The notes beneath the pieces are model-generated. The model made no database searches, had not been told where the DNA came from, and saw only the letters and a program-made list of their open reading frames with translations. Shown one piece after another: positions 25,581-33,863 of a stretch of 35,191 bases of DNA. Each line of letters opens with the position of its first letter. Position 1 is the stretch's first letter. Both the position numbers and the translations under genes were made by a program. The DNA comes from JADHUC01 sp964617665 (GTDB taxonomy: Bacteria > Planctomycetota > Planctomycetia > Pirellulales > Pirellulaceae): NCBI GenBank assembly GCA_964617665.1, contig CAZUAH010000086.1, positions 1 to 35,191 of the forward strand, read 5' to 3'.

Positions 25581-26945
25581 ATGCATTCGTCTCGATCACG
25601 AGTTACTGCGATTCTTATCGGGCTGGGGATCTGTTGCGCGGGCGGGTTTGCGATTGCCGGCGAACCGGCGCCCGGGCAACAGTACGCGGGCTGGGCAACC
25701 GTAGACATTACGCCGTCGGCCCCGGTCGTTCTGGACGGCAGCGGCTACAAGCGGGTGACCAGCGAAGTGGAAGACCCGGTGACGGCCACGGTGCTTGCCT
25801 TGGAGACACGGGACGGCGATCAGGTGCTCGAACAGGCGATCATGATCACCTTCGATCTGGTCCGGATGACCAAAGAGGTCCATGAAGGATTGCAGCACGT
25901 GGCCGCCGAGAAGCTCACGGATTTCGACAGCAGCAAACTAATCTGCGGCGCGACGCATACCCATTGCGGTCCGAGCATCTCGTACAAAAACACGGGACCG
26001 GGCCAGTTGTACGACATCAGTGACCGGACCGATGTCATGACGCCCCAGCAGTACATTCTGTTTCTGTACGAGAAAGTCGGGGCGGGAATGGTGGAGGCAT
26101 GGCAGAGCCGCAAACCGGCAGGTGTCAGTTGGGCATTGGGCGATGCCGCGGTGGGCTACAACCGGCGGCTGAGCTACACGGACGGATCGGCCATCATGGG
26201 GTTCGACACCGCCCGGCCGGACTTCTCGCACGTGGAGGGCTACGAGGATCATGCGGTGGAAATGCTGTTTTTCTGGGACTCGGACCAGAAGCTGACGGGG
26301 ATGCTGCTGAATATCGCCTGCCCGTCCCAGGTTGGGCGCAGGGCAATCAGCGCCGATTTTTGGCATCCGATTCGCGAGGGCATCAAGGCGAAGTACGGGC
26401 CGAACATCCACGTCTTCGGGCAGTGCGCGGCAGCGGGCGATCAGTGCCCGGCGGTGATCGTCCGCCGCCAGGCCGAGAAGCTGATGCTCCAGCGCCGAAA
26501 GATTTCCTGGAAACAGGAACTGGCGAACCGTGTGATTCGGGCGGTCGACGACGTGTGGCCCTTTGCGCAGGTCGACGTTCAGACGCGACCTATCTTCGCG
26601 CACCGGGTGATCAAGCTGGACATTCCCAACAAGAACTCCTACAACGAGGCGCGTTGGATGCCGTCGACGGTGGCCGTCGAGTTCCACGTGTTGCGGCTGG
26701 GCGATATCGCGATTGCCACGAATCCGTTCGAATTGTTCCTGGATTACGGGATCCAGATCAAGGGCCGCAGCAAGGCGGTGCTGACCTTCCTCTCGCAGTT
26801 AACGTGCGACCACCATGGATATCTCCCAACCCGGCGGGCTGTGGCCGGCGGCGATTACAGCGCGGTGAATCATACAGTCGGTCCGCGGGGCGGAAGAGTG
26901 CTGGTCGATGAATCGGTCCAGGCGATCAACTCGCTGTGGCCTTGA
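25581..26945 (+). CDS. Secreted ceramidase-family protein (2), altered active site
   Basis: This 454-residue protein has a signal peptide (about 1-27) and the same fold signatures: ATVDITPSAPVVLDG, CGATHTHCG with H126 and H128, and HGYLPT near the end (Y414), plus E384. The strand that should carry the third histidine reads NIACPSQVG; the histidine seen in ACHP of paralogue 3 is absent. The nucleophile block reads GDQCP (286-290), with C289 where serine is usual and A in place of the following asparagine. It may therefore use a thiol, or be inactive. AAAGGAG precedes the ATG. It forms a two-gene unit with the gene at 24117. Confidence 0.7.
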   Translation: MHSSRSRVTAILIGLGICCAGGFAIAGEPAPGQQYAGWATVDITPSAPVVLDGSGYKRVTSEVEDPVTATVLALETRDGDQVLEQAIMITFDLVRMTKEVHEGLQHVAAEKLTDFDSSKLICGATHTHCGPSISYKNTGPGQLYDISDRTDVMTPQQYILFLYEKVGAGMVEAWQSRKPAGVSWALGDAAVGYNRRLSYTDGSAIMGFDTARPDFSHVEGYEDHAVEMLFFWDSDQKLTGMLLNIACPSQVGRRAISADFWHPIREGIKAKYGPNIHVFGQCAAAGDQCPAVIVRRQAEKLMLQRRKISWKQELANRVIRAVDDVWPFAQVDVQTRPIFAHRVIKLDIPNKNSYNEARWMPSTVAVEFHVLRLGDIAIATNPFELFLDYGIQIKGRSKAVLTFLSQLTCDHHGYLPTRRAVAGGDYSAVNHTVGPRGGRVLVDESVQAINSLWP

Positions 26946-27064
26946 GCCGTGCCTGGCAGGATCAACGCATTGTGCCATCTTCAAGTTCAGCGGGGTCCGT
27001 AACAAACTCTTGTGAATTGTCCGAGCGGATAGCCAGCAGAGCCGTTCCAGTCTCCCGGATGCGG

Positions 27065-28294
27065 CTACTGGCCTACGGAAACGATCGACTCATGGCGAAT
27101 CGGCCGTCCGTGGAGTTCCTCGATGGGGACGGCGTCGCGCAGAGCCAGTTTGCCTCCGATGAACAGGTACTTCACGCCGGTGCTGTACTGTGCCGGTTGC
27201 TCGAAGGTTGCCCGGTCGATGAACTGATCGGGGTCGAATACGAGCACATCGGCTACAGCATCCTCGCGTAGATAACCGCGATCGGTCAGGCCCAGAACGT
27301 CTGCTGGCAATCCCGTGCAACTGCGAATCGCGTGTGACATGCTGATCACGTTTTCCCGACGGGCGTATTGGCCGACCTTGCGAGGAAAGGTGCCGAAGTT
27401 GCGCGGATGGAACCGAACGGACTGATTGGGCATTCGGGCCCAGCCATCGGATGCCGTGGCGACCCAGGGCCGCGTCATTCCGAATCGAACGTCCTCTTCC
27501 GACATGCTGAAATTCACAACCGTGGCGCCGCCGCTTTCGTGGATCTTCAGCACCAGATCAACCACGTCGATCTGCTGCTCGTCGGCGATCTCTTTCAACT
27601 TTCGGCCGTTATAGTCCGTGGTTTTGCAGGAGTCGATCACGACGGCCTTCGAGCGCGTGACCTGCCGCGTGATCAATTCCCGCACCTGACGTTGGAACTC
27701 CGGATCCTTCTCCATTCGCCGAAACAGGTTCGCCCGACCGCCCGGTAGTTTTGCTTCGGGCAGCAGCGTCGCGGCCAGCGAGGTGGAGCTGGCCACGTAG
27801 GGGTACTGGTCGGCAGTGACGGTCTGCCCGGCGCGTCGGGCTTCCTCGATGATTCGAACGGCGTCGCACAACCGGCCCCAATTGGGCACGCCAGCCGACT
27901 TGAAGTGCGAGATGTGCACTGGCAGGTCGGCCCGTCGGCCGATCTCGACGGCCTCGCGAACGGCGTCGCACAGAGTGTCGCCTTCGCCGCGAATGTGGCT
28001 CACGTACAGCCCGCCGTGCCGCGCTACCACCTTGGCCAACTCGACCAATTCGTCGGTATCGGCGTAACAACTCCAGTTGTAGATCAGGCCGGTGGATAAT
28101 CCCCATGCTCCCTCGCGCATCGCCGCGTCGGCGATACCTTTCATGCGTTTCAACTCATCGGGCGTCGAAGGCCGGTTGGCGTTGCCCATGCCGGCGCGTC
28201 GCACCGGGCCATGTGGAACGAGGTGAATAATGTTTGATCTTTCTCTCCTCTTGTGAGTGATCTGTCGCTGCCTATTCATGAACCACGATTTCAT
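27065..28294 (-). pseudogene. N-acyl-D-amino-acid deacylase, 5'-truncated
   Basis: From about residue 22 (NIIHLVPHGPVRRAGMGN) this 409-residue frame matches the second half of the D-aminoacylase / N-acyl-D-amino-acid deacylase amidohydrolases: GLYVSHIRGEG (H100), VHISHFK (H130), VATASDG (D283). It ends with a conserved VLVFDP block. The first third, with the HxH metal motif and start, is missing. Immediately upstream lies GAGGAGAG, an ideal ribosome-binding site, directly followed by mid-gene codons (ATT ATT CAC), as if a deletion had joined the leader to codon ~200. The first in-frame ATG within conserved sequence is at 28189. It could be a pseudogene or a local misassembly. Confidence 0.7.
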
Positions 28295-28368
28295 AAGAAA
28301 CCTTCAGTCATTCCTTAGACGGTCAAAATCCGTTCTCGATAGTTCATGGCCATTTTCTGTTGCTCTAT

Positions 28369-29901
28369 TCATCCGTAGCTCCTCGCCGAGCCGCTTTGTA
28401 TTGTCGCGTCCTCTGCTGGCTCATCGGATCGCACACCACTGTCGCGTATCCAGTCCAGAAGACGCGTTTCAAGCTTGCGCTGGATGTCTCTCGCAATCGG
28501 TTTGCCGTAGAGATTGGTAAGTTCACCGGGATCGGTTTTCAGATCGAACAGTTCGTGGCGGGTACCGGCGTCGAGGGGGCGACCGCGGTCGTCGTGGTAG
28601 AGCACCAGCTTCCAGTCGTCGGTGCGGATCATGCGCATGTGCGGCCTTTCGCCGTCGTTGCCGAGATAGATCATGTCGTACGTGTCGCAATACGCGTCGC
28701 GCCAGGTGACGTCCGATTCGCCCCTGAGAAGCGGCAGCAGGCTGCGACCGTCGATACAAGACGGAGTTTCCATTCCGGCGACCTCGGACAGCGTGGGAAG
28801 CACGTCGATCGTGGATACCAGCGCATCACTGGTCGTGCCCGGCTTCACCACGCCCGGCCAGCGGACGATGAACGGTACCAGCATGGAATCTTCGAACATG
28901 TTCGCACGCCTGCCGCAATTGCGGCTGATGCGTCCGCGCTCGTCAACGTCCAGGGTTCGTGCGTTGCCTTTCCCCAACAGGCCGTGCTGGCCGACCATAA
29001 ATCCGTTGTCGCCGATGAAGATCACGACGGTACTCTTCGCCAAGCCGAGTTCATCAAGGACGGCGAACACCCGCCCCATGTTCCGATCGGCGCAGGTGAT
29101 GTTGGCGTAGTAGAGCCGCGTCAGTTCTTCGAGATTTTCCCTCGTAATCGAATTTCCGGCTGGTGGATCGGGAACCGTCACGGGCCGACTTCTATAGTGG
29201 GCGTAATCCTGCTCTGGAACGGGGCTCCAGGCCAAGTGTGGGCGGTAGAAGCTGAGAAATAGGAAGAAAGGGTTTTCGCGGCTAGATTGGATGAAATCGA
29301 TCGCCCGGTCAGCCAGGATCGTCGTACAGTCGGACGCGACGGTCGCGGATTTCCCGAAACGCTCCTGTTCCTTGCCATCGACCAAATACGGGATCTTTCC
29401 TGGGTTCTTGAATTCCTTGCCCGGCCCGACAAATCGGTAGCCTTCGGCGGTATCAAAGCCAAACCTTGTCGGATAGTACGTTTCGCCGTAGCCCAGGTGC
29501 CACTTGCCGACCAGACCGGTCGCGTAGCCAGCCCCTTTCAGCAGCGAGGCCACTGTCGGCGTGCCGGCGGGCAGGCCGTTGTCCGCGTGGACCGGATTGC
29601 CATAGGGGATATAGTCGGGGATACCAAGGCGATGGCTGTACTGACCGGAAAGCAACATTGCCCGCGAGGGTGAGCAGACGGGCTTGGTGAAGCCCTGATT
29701 GAACCGCATTCCCTCGGCAGCCAGACGATCCATGTTGGGTGTATGTACCTGCTTGTTACCGTACGCACCGACCGCCCACTGCGCGTGATCGTCGGTGTAG
29801 ATGAGCAGCACATTCGGCCGTTCCGCGGGCTTATCAGCGCCCACGGCCAAGTCGACGTACGGCAGAACGGCAACCAGAGTGAAACAGATTGTCCTCATCA
29901 T
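28369..29901 (-). CDS. Secreted type I sulfatase
   Basis: This 510-residue protein has a signal peptide (about 1-22). Active-site motifs are intact: DDH at 37-39, CSPSRA at 76-81 with C76 to be turned into formylglycine, GKWHLG with K133 and H135, H222 in YRPH, and GDNG with D298 and N299. It hydrolyses sulfate esters, most likely on a glycan or glycolipid. It is a typical periplasmic planctomycete sulfatase and needs an FGE for activation, while both FGE-like sequences in this window are broken. GAAGGGA precedes the ATG at 29901. It lies next to the deacylase remnant and downstream of the SGNH hydrolase on the same strand. Confidence 0.9.
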   Translation of the reverse strand: MMRTICFTLVAVLPYVDLAVGADKPAERPNVLLIYTDDHAQWAVGAYGNKQVHTPNMDRLAAEGMRFNQGFTKPVCSPSRAMLLSGQYSHRLGIPDYIPYGNPVHADNGLPAGTPTVASLLKGAGYATGLVGKWHLGYGETYYPTRFGFDTAEGYRFVGPGKEFKNPGKIPYLVDGKEQERFGKSATVASDCTTILADRAIDFIQSSRENPFFLFLSFYRPHLAWSPVPEQDYAHYRSRPVTVPDPPAGNSITRENLEELTRLYYANITCADRNMGRVFAVLDELGLAKSTVVIFIGDNGFMVGQHGLLGKGNARTLDVDERGRISRNCGRRANMFEDSMLVPFIVRWPGVVKPGTTSDALVSTIDVLPTLSEVAGMETPSCIDGRSLLPLLRGESDVTWRDAYCDTYDMIYLGNDGERPHMRMIRTDDWKLVLYHDDRGRPLDAGTRHELFDLKTDPGELTNLYGKPIARDIQRKLETRLLDWIRDSGVRSDEPAEDATIQSGSARSYG

Positions 29902-30347
29902 GGTCGGTCCCTTCAATTCTCGCCAAGCGCTCCTGAAGCAGCGAGCGGCATGCGTGCTCCCATAGCATAGGCGATGTCACGATGCATCATTAGGCCTTTC
30001 CGTTAGCGTTTTCCATGTCCGCCATTGTCAGGGCCCCACGGCAGCGCATCAATCAGGGAGCCTGAGGGCTCGTTCCTATGCTTTGCCGTACCGTTGCGAG
30101 TTGTACGTTACGGTTTGAGAATCAGTTTCCAATCGTTGGAATCGCGGGCAGGCTCGGTAGTGGTGGCTTTCATCCGCCGCGTTTTCGATCTCGTTCCCGG
30201 GCTCCTGCCTGGGAACGCACTGTCTTGCTGGCTCTGCCAGCTCTTGCGAGGCGGAGCCTCGTGGACGGTGGGTTACGAGGCAGAGCCCCGTAACCAGGGC
30301 GTTCGACAGGCTGGAAGCCTATCCCACGTAATTCGGTCTCCCGTGGT
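29902..30347. other. Intergenic region with hairpin array
   Basis: This 446-bp spacer lies between the sulfatase and SGNH genes on the minus strand. From 29902 to about 30190 nothing stands out. The part from 30193 to 30295 is the palindrome array given separately, and a further AGGCT-GGA-AGCCT hairpin lies at about 30312-30324. Confidence 0.6.
30193..30295. repeat. Array of four hairpins
   Basis: Four palindromes follow each other: GTTCCCGGGC/GCCTGGGAAC (30193-30216, one mismatch, 4-nt loop), CTGGC/GCCAG (30228-30240), CGAGGC/GCCTCG (30247-30261) and GGTTACGAGGC/GCCCCGTAACC (30271-30295, one mismatch). The first type (CGTTCCCAGGCTC...) is a known kind of intergenic palindrome in planctomycetes and some cyanobacteria. 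The array could mark a transcript end for the SGNH gene. Confidence 0.8.
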
Positions 30348-31223
30348 TCAGCGGGACCGTTGCTTGCGGCTCCGAGCTCGCATAATGGGTACCAGGAACT
30401 TTGCCGTTTCATCGGCGATGACGCGATAACCGGCGAGGTTCGGGTGTCGGTCGCCGAACCAGCCCGCCAGGCTGCCGAAGTGGGCGTCGAGGCGGTTGTC
30501 CAGGACGACGACGTACGGGTCGCGGCCTTTCTGCTCGACCACGTAGGGCTTGGCCAGCTCGTGGAACTTGGCCGGGATCTTCGCCAGCGGGAAGCGGCGG
30601 TAGTTCAGCATGTTAGGGCCCTCGGCCTGTTCGGCGGCATAGCGAGAATAGAGTTCGAAGCACGTGAGCTTCTCCTCAGCGGCCACTTGGCGAACCAGTT
30701 CATTGGCGACCTTCGGCCAAGCCTTTTCGTCTTCGAGATCCGTTCCCCAAGGGATGTTTGCCGTAGGGATCAGCATGGCGGCGGGATGGTCGTGGCGCAG
30801 GCGGGCGATGAGCTCGCGGTAGTCCTTCGGGAAGTTCACCGCGAAATCCTCTCGCTTGGCATGGTCGTTGCCGCCGTAGCGAATGAAGATGTAGTCGAGG
30901 CCGGGCAGCTCCGCCACCGTCCGGTCGTAACGCCCGGAATCCAACAAGCGGCGAATGAACTCGCCGCTCACGCCCGAATTGATGACGTTCGTCGTCGGCA
31001 AATCCTCCTCGGCGGCAAGCAGGATGCGGATCACGTCCTCGAACTGCGCTTCCTCGGGCGCGATCTTACGCGGGATGCTCGCCTCGGTCGCACTGTCGCC
31101 CAAAAGCAGGATTTGCACCTTGCCTTGATGTTCCGCCCACGCGAACGCCGGCAACAGCACGAGCGCGGCGAGTACTGCTCCGCGCGCAACCCATGAATGC
31201 CAGCAGTTTCCTTGTGTCAGCAT
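30348..31223 (-). CDS. Secreted SGNH/GDSL-type hydrolase
   Basis: This 291-residue protein has a signal peptide (about 1-30). SGNH blocks are clear: block I LLGDSATE (S44), block II NSGVSGE (G84), block III YGGNDH (N119), and block V near GDRHPN (H260). The usual DxxH aspartate three residues before H260 is G257, with D258 one place later. The family covers esterases and lipases acting on acylated sugars or lipids. The start at 31223 has TAGGGAG six bases upstream; ATGs at 31229 and 31244 are alternatives. It may be co-transcribed with the sulfatase, though a hairpin array separates them. Confidence 0.8.
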   Translation of the reverse strand: MLTQGNCWHSWVARGAVLAALVLLPAFAWAEHQGKVQILLLGDSATEASIPRKIAPEEAQFEDVIRILLAAEEDLPTTNVINSGVSGEFIRRLLDSGRYDRTVAELPGLDYIFIRYGGNDHAKREDFAVNFPKDYRELIARLRHDHPAAMLIPTANIPWGTDLEDEKAWPKVANELVRQVAAEEKLTCFELYSRYAAEQAEGPNMLNYRRFPLAKIPAKFHELAKPYVVEQKGRDPYVVVLDNRLDAHFGSLAGWFGDRHPNLAGYRVIADETAKFLVPIMRARSRKQRSR

Positions 31224-31409
31224 ACGCATCTCCCTACGTCTCAAAAGAGCATTCTTTGGTCGGAGACAAGGCTATATCGTTCTGGATGCCCCCGGCATGG
31301 TCAACAACCAGTTTGCCGACCTTAGACGGCTCTTTCAACGGCGGCTGGACGACAGCTTCTTCAGACGCCGGCCACTGTTGTCAGTCACGTCCCATTTTCG
31401 CATGGACAA

Positions 31410-31613
31410 GATAAAGCGGGTGTCGGGACATTGGAAGTGGCAGCGAGCAGTGCAGAATGGGTTTGGACTCAGGGACACTGGTCGGAATAAAGACGGCCGA
31501 ACGACACGATTTCATTTCGTGTGGCAACCACGTTTCGACGCTGGTACACTGCCCGAGTACGGGTGATAGGGTCCGATATGGTCTACTTTGCCCGACAGAT
31601 CGGAGGCTGCGTC
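31410..31613 (+). promoter_or_regulatory. Promoter-leader cassette copy A
   Basis: GTGGCA (31521-31526) and TGGTACACT (-10 TACACT at 31545-31550) are spaced 18 bp. With the TGn extension they make a convincing extended -10 promoter. The start codon is 64 nt downstream, and CGGAGG supplies the ribosome-binding site. Copy C repeats the DNA from about 31410 to 31553, and copy B repeats from 31520 into the coding sequence. The rest of 31224-31410 shows nothing recognisable. Confidence 0.6.
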
Positions 31614-33203
31614 ATGAAATCACAAAGGGTATGGTTATTGCTGGTTTCGTTGCTGCTGGTTTGTGCGCTCATTGGCTGGGGGGCGGAGCTAGAGCCAATT
31701 GCGAAGGAGCCCACGACGCCCCCGGAAGAGCCCGAAGTGGAGGTCAGCGAACCGAATGCTGTCGAGGAACCCAAGGAGGCGGAACAACGGCCGAGAACGA
31801 GTGAGGATCCACCAGTATCAAGACCGACTGAAGCACCGTCACTTACGCGAGAACAGGCCATCGCCGAAATCGAGAAGCTTGGAGGTACTGTTATTGATAG
31901 CCGGACTTTTGTTGCTACGTTGGAGAAGTCTGGATATAGATTTGCAGATGAGACTCTTTGTTACGGGGCAATGGTAGACCTGGGAAACAGGCGGGTAACG
32001 GACGCCGGCTTGGTACACCTGAAAGGAATGACGTGTCTCCAATTCCTGAGCCTCCGGAACACCCAGGTAACCGACGCCGGTTTGGAAAACCTGAAAGGAC
32101 TGACGAATCTCCGCATGCTCGACCTTTACGACACGCAGTTGACCGGCGCCGCTTTGGAGCATCTGAAAGGAATGACGAGCCTCCAGGCCTTGTCTCTCAC
32201 CAACACTCAGGTGGGCGGCGCCGGCTTGGAATATCTGAAGAGAATGGCGAGCTTGCGATACTTAGGCATCGCGGGCACTCAGGTGACAGACGCCGGTCTG
32301 GAACATCTGAATGGAATGTCGAGCCTTGTACGGCTGGAAATCGGGAACACGAAGGTCACCAATGCCGGATTGCTGCACCTCAAGGGAATGACAAGCCTCG
32401 AATCCCTGTGCCTCGGGACCACGCGTGTGACAGATGCTGGTCCGCTGAAAGGAATGGTGAGCCTCCAATACGTGAACCTCACCGGCACTCAGGTGACAGA
32501 CGCCGGTTTGAAATATCTGAAAGGGCTGACGAACCTTCGGGCATTGCGACTCCACAACACTCAGGTGACAGACGCGGGCTTGGAACACCTGAGAGGGTTG
32601 GTGAACCTGCAGCTGCTGAGCGTCAGCAACACTCAAGTGACAGACGCCGGCTTGGAACACCTGAAAGGGCTGACGAACCTCCAAAAGCTACTCTTGTCGG
32701 GCACACAGGTAACCGGCGCTGGGCTGGTACACCTGAACGGACTGCCCAACCTTCAGAAGCTGGACCTTGCGCTCACACAGGTGAACGACGCTGGATTGAA
32801 TCACCTGAGAGAATTGACGAGCCTTCAAACACTGTACCTCTTTGACACACAGGTAGCTGACGCCGGTTTGGAGCACCTGAAAGGGCTGACGAACCTCCAA
32901 ACGCTGTACCTCTATGATACGCAGGTAACTGACGCGGGGCTGGAACACCTGCAAGGGCTGGCGAACCTCCAGACTTTGCTCCTCTTTGACACGCCGGTAG
33001 CTGATGCCGGGCTGAAGCACCTGAAAGGGCAGACCAGCCTTTACCAGCTCGACCTTTCGTCCACACGGGTCACCGACGCCGGGCTGGAGCACTTGAAAGG
33101 GCTGACGAAGCTACTTTCGCTGCGTCTCGACAACACGCAGGTTACCGACGAAGGCGTCAAAAAGCTCAAGGAGGCATTGCAGAAGTGCGTGATAACGCAC
33201 TAA
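31614..33203 (+). CDS. Secreted leucine-rich-repeat protein
   Basis: This 529-residue protein has a signal peptide (MKSQRVWLLLVSLLLVCAL), an acidic proline/glutamate linker (about 28-75), then EQAIAEIEKLGGTVID, an entry block often seen in planctomycete LRR proteins. From residue 126 follow 16 full 24-residue repeats and a partial one, consensus TQVTDAGLEHLKGLTNLQxL. Repeat 7 (TRVTDAGPLKG) is two residues short. It should form an extracytoplasmic solenoid for binding. The start at 31614 follows CGGAGG. Its signal peptide and promoter are homologous to those of the FGE pseudogene at 2806-3450. Confidence 0.9.
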   Translation: MKSQRVWLLLVSLLLVCALIGWGAELEPIAKEPTTPPEEPEVEVSEPNAVEEPKEAEQRPRTSEDPPVSRPTEAPSLTREQAIAEIEKLGGTVIDSRTFVATLEKSGYRFADETLCYGAMVDLGNRRVTDAGLVHLKGMTCLQFLSLRNTQVTDAGLENLKGLTNLRMLDLYDTQLTGAALEHLKGMTSLQALSLTNTQVGGAGLEYLKRMASLRYLGIAGTQVTDAGLEHLNGMSSLVRLEIGNTKVTNAGLLHLKGMTSLESLCLGTTRVTDAGPLKGMVSLQYVNLTGTQVTDAGLKYLKGLTNLRALRLHNTQVTDAGLEHLRGLVNLQLLSVSNTQVTDAGLEHLKGLTNLQKLLLSGTQVTGAGLVHLNGLPNLQKLDLALTQVNDAGLNHLRELTSLQTLYLFDTQVADAGLEHLKGLTNLQTLYLYDTQVTDAGLEHLQGLANLQTLLLFDTPVADAGLKHLKGQTSLYQLDLSSTRVTDAGLEHLKGLTKLLSLRLDNTQVTDEGVKKLKEALQKCVITH

Positions 33204-33863
33204 CCGTCGGCAGTTTGGCCGCTTTCAGGTCATTCGATGTGATCGTAAGTATCAAGCTAGTGTTCGGCGTGGGCCTACGGGACGACGTACTGGTTCGACA
33301 ATGGCAGATGGCCAAGAACAGTTCCCAAGCCGCCGCGTTCCCCACGCCCGGCGGCTCTTGCCACTGTTACTGCGCTCGACCTTTCTTACCTCGTTTGCAG
33401 GATCGCCTCCCCTGACATCCCATTTGAGACGACCTTCGACAGCCACTGTTTAGGTCATTCCAACCTGCACAGCTCGCCCCACCGGCTGCTCGAAATGCTA
33501 CCTCCTTGCGCGCGTCGGCGTTCACGACCGAGGTAATGAACGCGGTTTGCCAATCTGCACGGGTCACATCGATCGAGGCGTTCAGCAGCTGGAAGATGTT
33601 GGACTTGTTCGGCGCTGTCCAGTACCGATTGTCCGTCCTCATCTCAAGAAGTCCTGGAAAGACCTTCTTGCGATTAGGGGTGTCTTTTCACAAACCTGCT
33701 TTCGGCGCTGCATATTGCCCACGCGCATGTCTGCAGACCACTGTTCGTCGCTGGGGAAAGAACGTACCCCACTTCCCTTTGGTCCTGGTTGATGATACCC
33801 CTATGTTCCGAACGAGAAACGGAAATGCAGACGAGAGTCATATTGTTTGAAGAGGAATGCTGT
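33204..33863. other. Intergenic region between LRR and ceramidase-family genes
   Basis: No gene is recognised. A hairpin (AGCCGCCG 33328-33335 with 33349-33356) may end the LRR transcript. Another (CAAGAAG 33645-33651 with 33664-33670) lies near the middle. Open frames on both strands are of low coding quality. Confidence 0.5.
33328..33356. terminator. Hairpin downstream of the LRR gene
   Basis: AGCCGCCG (33328-33335) and CGGCGGCT (33349-33356) form a perfect 8-bp stem with a 13-nt loop, 125 bp after the LRR stop. TCTTG follows the stem, a weak T-rich end. Possible terminator. Confidence 0.4.

Noticed and set aside
31958..33092. Long open frames in other phases and on the minus strand across the LRR gene
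   Set aside because: They arise because a 72-bp repeat with no stop in another phase stays open throughout. Their proteins are low-complexity echoes and only the LRR frame has a signal peptide and ribosome-binding site.
31989..33180. Regular repeats as a possible CRISPR array
   Set aside because: The 72-bp period is coding, repeats and 'spacers' are all similar, and the frame is maintained.
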